Shown here piece after piece: positions 14,434 to 18,345 of a stretch of DNA of 18,345 bases. Made by a program: the position numbers and the translations under genes. The DNA comes from an uncultured Erythrobacter sp. (lineage in GTDB: Bacteria > Pseudomonadota > Alphaproteobacteria > Sphingomonadales > Sphingomonadaceae): the NCBI GenBank assembly GCA_947258465.1, contig CAMYIQ010000016.1:1-18345 (forward strand), in the 5' to 3' direction. Numbering within the stretch: position 1 is the first letter of the stretch; every line of letters starts with the position of its first letter. The notes beneath the pieces were generated by a model. That model did no database searches. It was not told where the DNA came from and saw only the letters and a list, made by a program, of their open reading frames with translations.

Positions 14434-14448
14434 TGGCACACCCTTTGC
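14434..14448 (+). promoter_or_regulatory. Sigma-54 (RpoN) promoter of glnK-amtB
   Basis: TGGCAC (14434-14439), five bases, then TTGC (14445-14448) matches the -24/-12 consensus exactly, with the invariant GG and GC ten bases apart. Transcription would start near 14460, about 40 bases before the glnK start. This fits the known NtrC/sigma-54 control of glnK-amtB under nitrogen limitation. Confidence 0.88.
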
Positions 14449-14500
14449 TGCATGTGCGAACGCCGGTGACGGACCGGCGGACCACACAGGGGGTGAAGGC

Positions 14501-14839
14501 GTGAAATTCATCATCGCTGTCATCAAGCCATTCAAGCTGGACGAGGTGCGCGAAGCGCTCGGCGGTATCGGAGTGGCGGGAATGACCGTTACCGAAGTCA
14601 AGGGATTCGGCCGCCAGAAAGGCCAGACCGAAATCTATCGCGGCGCCGAATACTCGACCAATATGCTGCCCAAGGTGAAGATAGAGATCGCCGCGAGCGA
14701 CGACCTTGCCAGCCAAGTCGTCGAGACGATCCAGCAGACCGCCAGCACCGAAGCCATCGGTGATGGCAAGATCTTCGTATTCGACCTCGCCAGCGCCACC
14801 CGAATTCGCACCGGCGAAACCGGCGACACCGCGCTCTGA
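14501..14839 (+). CDS. glnK: Nitrogen regulatory protein P-II, GlnK type
   Basis: This is a 112-residue PII protein, a trimeric sensor of 2-oxoglutarate, ATP/ADP and, through uridylylation, glutamine. It begins VKFIIAVIKPFKLDEVREAL and shows the T-loop with the uridylylation site Y51 in YRGAEY, the GDGKIFV segment of the B-loop, and the C-terminal RIRTGE. Residues F3 and N54 are of the GlnK rather than GlnB type, and amtB follows directly, so I call it glnK. The start is GTG at 14501 with AGGGGG (14488-14493) upstream. The frame is open back to 14411, but that would place the sigma-54 promoter inside the gene, so the longer version is wrong. GlnK binds AmtB to block ammonium uptake after ammonium shock. 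Confidence 0.96.
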   Translation: MKFIIAVIKPFKLDEVREALGGIGVAGMTVTEVKGFGRQKGQTEIYRGAEYSTNMLPKVKIEIAASDDLASQVVETIQQTASTEAIGDGKIFVFDLASATRIRTGETGDTAL

Positions 14840-14856
14840 CGGACAGGATGGGACCC

Positions 14857-16179
14857 ATGATGTTTCGAACACTCTCTCGTAGCGCCGCCCTCGGGCTCGC
14901 GCTGCTCACACCCGCCGCGGCATTCGCGCAGGAGGCGGCCGAAGCCGCTGCCGCCGTGCCCAATCCGGGCAACAATGCCTGGATGATGACAGCCACCGTG
15001 CTGGTCATGCTAATGATCCTGCCGGGCCTTGCTCTGTTCTATGGCGGCCTGACTCGTTCCAAGAACATGCTTTCCACCATGACCCAGATCGGCGCGACCG
15101 CCTCGCTGGCGATGCTGGTATGGGTAATGTGGGGCTATTCGACTGCCTTCGGGCCGGAAGGGAACGCCTTTTTCAGTTGGGGCAATCTGTTCCTGTCGCA
15201 AACCGATGCCGCGAGCACGGCGGCGACCTTCACCGACGAGGTCATCAGCGAATTCGTCTTCATCAGCTTCCAGATGACCTTCGCGGCCATCACTGCCGCG
15301 CTGATCCTCGGCGCCACGGCGGAACGCATGAAGTTCAACGCGGTCATGCTGTTCGTCCCGCTCTGGCTAACCATCGTGTACTTCCCGATCGCCCATATGG
15401 TCTGGGCGGGCGGCGGCCTGCTGTTCGAAGACGGCGCGCTCGACTTTGCCGGGGGTACGGTGGTGCACATCAATGCCGGTGTCTCCGGCCTCGTGCTCGC
15501 CTATCTGCTCGGCAAGCGTCGCGGTTATCCGGCAGAACCCATGCCGCCGCACAGCATGACGTTGACCATGGTCGGCACGGGCCTGTTGTGGGTCGGCTGG
15601 TTCGGCTTCAACGCGGGTAGCGCGCTCGAGGCGGATGCTTCGGCCGGTCTTGCCATGATCAACACTTTCGTCGCCACCGCAGCCGGCGCGCTGACCTGGA
15701 TGGTCATCGAACGCGCGGCGGGCCACAAAGGCAGCGCGCTGGGCTTCTGCTCGGGCGTCATCGCGGGCCTCGTCGCGGTCACTCCGGCGGCGGGCAATAG
15801 CGGGCCGTTCGGCGCGATCCTGCTCGGCATCGTCAGCGCCGCCGTGTGCTATTTCTTCGTCGCCAAGGTGAAGGCCAAGCTCGGCTATGACGACAGCCTC
15901 GACGCCTTCGGCATCCATGGCATAGGCGGCATTGTCGGCGCAGTCGGTACTGCAGTGGTCTACCAGCCGTTCCTCGCCGGACCCGGCGACGGTTCGGTGG
16001 CGCTCGGCGCACAGCTCTGGGTCCAGATATTCAGCGTCCTCGTGACCATCTTCTGGGCCGGCATCGGCACACTGGTGGTGGGCCTCATCGTCAAGACACT
16101 GGTCGGCCTGAGGGTCACCGAAGAAGCCGAAGTCGACGGGCTCGACATCTCCGAACACGGAGAGCGTGCCTACAATTAA
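14857..16179 (+). CDS. amtB: Ammonium transporter
   Basis: AmtB is a trimeric inner-membrane channel for ammonium. A signal peptide (from MMFRTLSRSAALG to AAAFAQEA) is followed by eleven predicted membrane helices. The twin pore histidines are H204 in GGTVVHINAG and H354 in FGIHGIGGIVG, and the periplasmic gate region ISFQMTFAAITAALI is present. The cytoplasmic tail ends in GLDISEHGERAYN, the conserved segment that interacts with GlnK. The ATG at 14857 is preferred because AGGA lies eight bases before it; ATGs at 14848 (too close to that site) and 14860 are alternatives and change only the first few residues. It starts 17 bases after glnK and depends on the same sigma-54 promoter; a terminator follows at 16262. 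Confidence 0.96.
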   Translation: MMFRTLSRSAALGLALLTPAAAFAQEAAEAAAAVPNPGNNAWMMTATVLVMLMILPGLALFYGGLTRSKNMLSTMTQIGATASLAMLVWVMWGYSTAFGPEGNAFFSWGNLFLSQTDAASTAATFTDEVISEFVFISFQMTFAAITAALILGATAERMKFNAVMLFVPLWLTIVYFPIAHMVWAGGGLLFEDGALDFAGGTVVHINAGVSGLVLAYLLGKRRGYPAEPMPPHSMTLTMVGTGLLWVGWFGFNAGSALEADASAGLAMINTFVATAAGALTWMVIERAAGHKGSALGFCSGVIAGLVAVTPAAGNSGPFGAILLGIVSAAVCYFFVAKVKAKLGYDDSLDAFGIHGIGGIVGAVGTAVVYQPFLAGPGDGSVALGAQLWVQIFSVLVTIFWAGIGTLVVGLIVKTLVGLRVTEEAEVDGLDISEHGERAYN

Positions 16180-16186
16180 CCAGTTC

Positions 16187-16227
16187 GGCGGGGGCGCCGT
16201 TCTCTCCTCTTCTCCGGTGCCCCCGCC
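16187..16227 (+). other. GC-rich hairpin after amtB
   Basis: GGCGGGGGCGCC (16187-16198) can pair with GGTGCCCCCGCC (16216-16227) over 12 positions with one G-U pair, closing a 16-base pyrimidine-rich loop. It begins eight bases after the amtB stop and has no T tract. It may protect the 3' end of the message or assist the terminator that follows. Confidence 0.45.
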
Positions 16228-16261
16228 CAATCATGTTCCTCCTGCGAACACCGACTTTGCC

Positions 16262-16291
16262 GGGCCGGAGATTCGTCTCCGGCCCCTTTTT
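16262..16291 (+). terminator. Intrinsic terminator of glnK-amtB
   Basis: A perfect 10-bp stem, GGGCCGGAGA (16262-16271) with TCTCCGGCCC (16276-16285), closes a very stable TTCG tetraloop and is followed by C and TTTTT (16287-16291). It terminates the plus-strand unit before the converging minus-strand genes. On the minus strand no T tract follows the stem, so it should work mainly in the plus direction. Confidence 0.93.
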
Positions 16292-16324
16292 GTCGATCTT
16301 CCAGGTGCGCGTGCGTGCGGTGGA

Positions 16325-17911
16325 CTAGCCAGCCAGCGCTGCGGTCAGGAAGTCGGCGCAGCGTTCGCCGATCATGATGCTGGGGGCGTTGGTGTTGCCC
16401 GAGACCAGGCGCGGCATGACGCTCGCATCGGCGATGTAGAGCCCATCGATTCCGCGCGCCTTGAGCGTCGGATCGACCACCGCATCCTTGTCCGCGCCCA
16501 TTCGGCATGTGCCGACCGGGTGGTACACCGTATCGGCGCGATCACGGATCAGCTCGTCGAGTTGCGCATCGTCGTCGAGGTCGATCGGATAGCGGTCTTG
16601 CGGATCGTATTTCGCTAGGCTGGGCGAACTGGCGATGCGATGCGACAGGCGCACGCCCGCGCGCAGAGTCTCGATATCGCGCTCGTCGTCGAGAAAGTTG
16701 GGATCTATCCGCGGCGCCATGCGCGCATCCGGCCCGTTGAGGCGGACGGTACCCCGGCTTTCGGGGCGGAGCACGCAGGCATGGAGCGAAAAGCCGTGGC
16801 CCTTCACTTTCGTGCGCCCGTGATCCTCGAGCATGGCAGGTACGAAATGCCACTGGACATCGGGTGCCGGTGCATCGGGCATGACCGCCCAAAATCCGCC
16901 GGCCTCGGCATAGGGCGTAGTCATGATCCCCGTGCGCTTGCGACGATGTTCGATAATCGCCTTCGCCATGCGTACAGTGCCGGTCAAACTATCCCCGATC
17001 AGGTCCTTGTTGGCGGTCTGCCAGCTCGAAACATAGTCGATATGGTCCTGCAAGTCGTTGCCCACGGCCTGCTTGTCCTCCACGACCTCGATCCCGTGTT
17101 CGCGAAGATGCGCGGCCGGACCGATGCCCGATAGCATCAGGATCTGGGGCGAATTGAAAGCGCCCGCCGAAAGGACCACCGCGCCGCGTGCCTTGATCGT
17201 GCGCTGCCTGTCGCCGACGCTATAAGTGACTCCCGTGACTCGTCCGTCCTCGATCTCAAGCTTCTGCACGCTTACGCCAATGCGCACGTCGAGATTGCGC
17301 AGGGCCCGCTTCGGTTCGATATAGGCCCGCGCCGCCGACCAGCGCTCGCCGTCTTTCTGCGTCACCTGATAAAGCCCGAAGCCTTCCTGCTTGGCGCCGT
17401 TGAAATCATTATTGCGCGGCAATTGCAGTTGGGCTGCCGCCTCCACGAAGGCGACGCTGCCGGGGTTGGGCCAGTTCTGGTCGCTGACCCATAAGGGGCC
17501 ATCGTCGCCGTGATACGCATCGCTTCCGCGCACATTGTGCTCGGCCCGTTTGAAATAGGGCAGCACATCGTCATAGCTCCACCCGGTGCAGCCGAGCTTG
17601 GCCCAATTGTCGTAATCCCACTTGTGCCCGCGAATGTAGATCATCGCATTGATCGCCGACGACCCCCCCAACCCGCGACCGCGCGGCTGATAGCCGATCC
17701 GGCCATTGAGCCCTTTTTGCGGGACCGTTTCGAAGCGATAGTTCGAGGAATCGCGCAGGAAGGGCATGAACCCCGGCGTTTTGACCAAGACTGTGTTGTT
17801 ACGGGGGCCGGCCTCCAGCAAGCATACGCTTTTGCCGCTTTCGGCCAACCGTCCGGCGACGGCACTGCCTGCGCTCCCGCCACCGATCACGATGACATCG
17901 AATTCGTCCAT
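16325..17911 (-). CDS. GMC-family FAD-dependent alcohol dehydrogenase (choline dehydrogenase/AlkJ-like)
   Basis: This 528-residue protein is a glucose-methanol-choline oxidoreductase. The N-terminal FAD-binding motif is DVIVIGGGSAGSAVAGRL with LLEAGP after it; GMC signature 1 is GRGLGGSSAINAMIYIRG and signature 2 is GAFNSPQILMLSGIGP. The catalytic pair is H464 in YHPVGTCRMG and N508 in SGNTNAPSIMIGE, with the same 44-residue spacing as in choline oxidase. Segments such as FGLYQVTQKDGERWSAARAY recall AlkJ, an aliphatic alcohol dehydrogenase feeding electrons to quinone; choline is an alternative substrate. The ATG at 17911 has AGGAG (minus strand, 17917-17921). The frame is open further upstream but overlaps the desaturase gene. 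It lies 25 bases after that gene, so the two form an operon converging on amtB. Confidence 0.9.
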   Translation of the reverse strand: MDEFDVIVIGGGSAGSAVAGRLAESGKSVCLLEAGPRNNTVLVKTPGFMPFLRDSSNYRFETVPQKGLNGRIGYQPRGRGLGGSSAINAMIYIRGHKWDYDNWAKLGCTGWSYDDVLPYFKRAEHNVRGSDAYHGDDGPLWVSDQNWPNPGSVAFVEAAAQLQLPRNNDFNGAKQEGFGLYQVTQKDGERWSAARAYIEPKRALRNLDVRIGVSVQKLEIEDGRVTGVTYSVGDRQRTIKARGAVVLSAGAFNSPQILMLSGIGPAAHLREHGIEVVEDKQAVGNDLQDHIDYVSSWQTANKDLIGDSLTGTVRMAKAIIEHRRKRTGIMTTPYAEAGGFWAVMPDAPAPDVQWHFVPAMLEDHGRTKVKGHGFSLHACVLRPESRGTVRLNGPDARMAPRIDPNFLDDERDIETLRAGVRLSHRIASSPSLAKYDPQDRYPIDLDDDAQLDELIRDRADTVYHPVGTCRMGADKDAVVDPTLKARGIDGLYIADASVMPRLVSGNTNAPSIMIGERCADFLTAALAG

Positions 17912-17918
17912 GATATCT

Positions 17919-17936
17919 CCTCTCTCGTCGGAGAGG
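17919..17936 (-). promoter_or_regulatory. Small hairpin covering the ribosome binding site of the GMC gene
   Basis: On the minus strand CCTCTC, six bases, then GAGAGG forms a perfect 6-bp hairpin in the 25-base gap between the desaturase stop and the GMC start. Its 3' arm overlaps the AGGAG ribosome binding site, so it might limit initiation unless ribosomes arriving from the upstream gene open it. This is inference from pairing only. Confidence 0.3.
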
Positions 17937-18345
17937 TTAGGCAGCCTCCGCCTCGCCTGCAATCCGGTTTTCGTATGAAACGGATTTTTCTTCGGCTCCC
18001 CGGCGTTCGAGCCAGCGTTCGCGGATCTGGTCGGATGTCTCGCGGCTGCCGTCATGCGTCCAGCCGGGTTCGCGCAGCAGGTAGGACAGCTTGTGCTTCC
18101 ACGGCGCGCGCCACATGTCTTGGGCGATGCCGATCCATTCGTGGAACACGGCCCACACCAGGTTGAAGCTGCCGAGCTGCTTGACGATGCCGTAACGGAT
18201 TGTCTCATCCTCCGCTTCGGGCTCGAACGTACCGAACATCTTGTCCCAGACGATGAAGACACCGGCATAATTGCGGTCGAGATAGCGCGGATTGGTCGCA
18301 TGATGGACGCGGTGGTGGCTCGGCGTGTTCATCACGGCTTCGAAC
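17937..18345 (-). CDS. Sterol desaturase / fatty acid hydroxylase-family protein, C-terminal part (partial)
   Basis: The visible 136 or so residues are the C-terminal part of an integral-membrane di-iron hydroxylase; the beginning lies beyond the right edge of the window. The last histidine box is clear: FEAVMNTPSHHRVHHATNP, followed by RYLDRNYAG and WDKMFGTFEPE, all standard for the family. The tail is hydrophilic and ends in IAGEAEAA with a TAA stop at 17937. The family hydroxylates or desaturates sterols, fatty acids, carotenoids or alkylglycerol ethers. This one has not been identified further, since the first histidine boxes are missing. It precedes the GMC alcohol dehydrogenase by 25 bases; a hydroxylase making an alcohol that the dehydrogenase oxidises is an attractive but untested reading. 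Confidence 0.9.
   Translation of the reverse strand, partial: FEAVMNTPSHHRVHHATNPRYLDRNYAGVFIVWDKMFGTFEPEAEDETIRYGIVKQLGSFNLVWAVFHEWIGIAQDMWRAPWKHKLSYLLREPGWTHDGSRETSDQIRERWLERRGAEEKSVSYENRIAGEAEAA

Noticed and set aside
14411..14500. Longer glnK starting at a TTG at 14411
   Set aside because: It would contain the sigma-54 promoter and the predicted transcription start; PII proteins are about 112 residues and begin at the GTG at 14501.
17912..18301. N-terminal extension of the GMC gene
   Set aside because: The extension overlaps the desaturase gene in another frame and has no homology-like content; the AGGAG-ATG at 17911 directly precedes the FAD-binding motif.

Overview
The window looks like an ordinary, GC-rich stretch of an alphaproteobacterial chromosome. 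By protein style, promoter style (TTG near -35 and GCTAG followed by a GC-rich stretch at -10) and the dispersed TCGAGCGAAGTCGAGA-type palindrome, it most likely comes from the Sphingomonadales, probably an Erythrobacter-like marine genus. This placement is inference from the sequence; no search was run. Almost every base is coding, nearly all on the plus strand, with short intergenic gaps. I see no phage, insertion sequence, tRNA, rRNA or CRISPR array.

Left part (1-3329): the end of glpX (class II fructose-1,6-bisphosphatase), then prs (PRPP synthetase) with its own promoter, hisN (histidinol-phosphatase) two bases behind it, a 143-residue protein of unknown function, and a short-chain dehydrogenase. 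PRPP made by Prs feeds histidine synthesis, where HisN acts, so that pairing makes metabolic sense.

Translation block (3330-12183): rpmI-rplT (L35, L20) behind a promoter and a foldable leader, closed by a strong terminator; two tandem paralogous AraC-family regulators; then pheS-pheT (phenylalanyl-tRNA synthetase) overlapping a YdfG-like dehydrogenase; then an intergenic palindromic repeat and prfC (release factor 3). rpmI-rplT and pheS-pheT are commonly close neighbours in bacteria, so the regulator pair looks like an insertion into an old cluster.

Right part (12184-18345): a compact run behind prfC of an alpha/beta hydrolase, a PNPOx-fold flavoprotein and an endonuclease/exonuclease/phosphatase-family enzyme; then glnK-amtB (PII signal protein and ammonium transporter) behind a textbook sigma-54 promoter with an upstream inverted repeat, closed by a strong terminator. 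On the minus strand, converging on amtB, lie a GMC-family FAD alcohol dehydrogenase and, upstream of it, the C-terminal end of a sterol desaturase/fatty acid hydroxylase-family protein cut by the window edge.

I did not find a convincing undescribed system. The parts most worth a second look are the tandem regulators with their palindromic sites, the unknown 143-residue protein, the structured rpmI leader, the shared GC-rich promoter design, the palindromic repeat before prfC and the nitrogen-control region of glnK-amtB.
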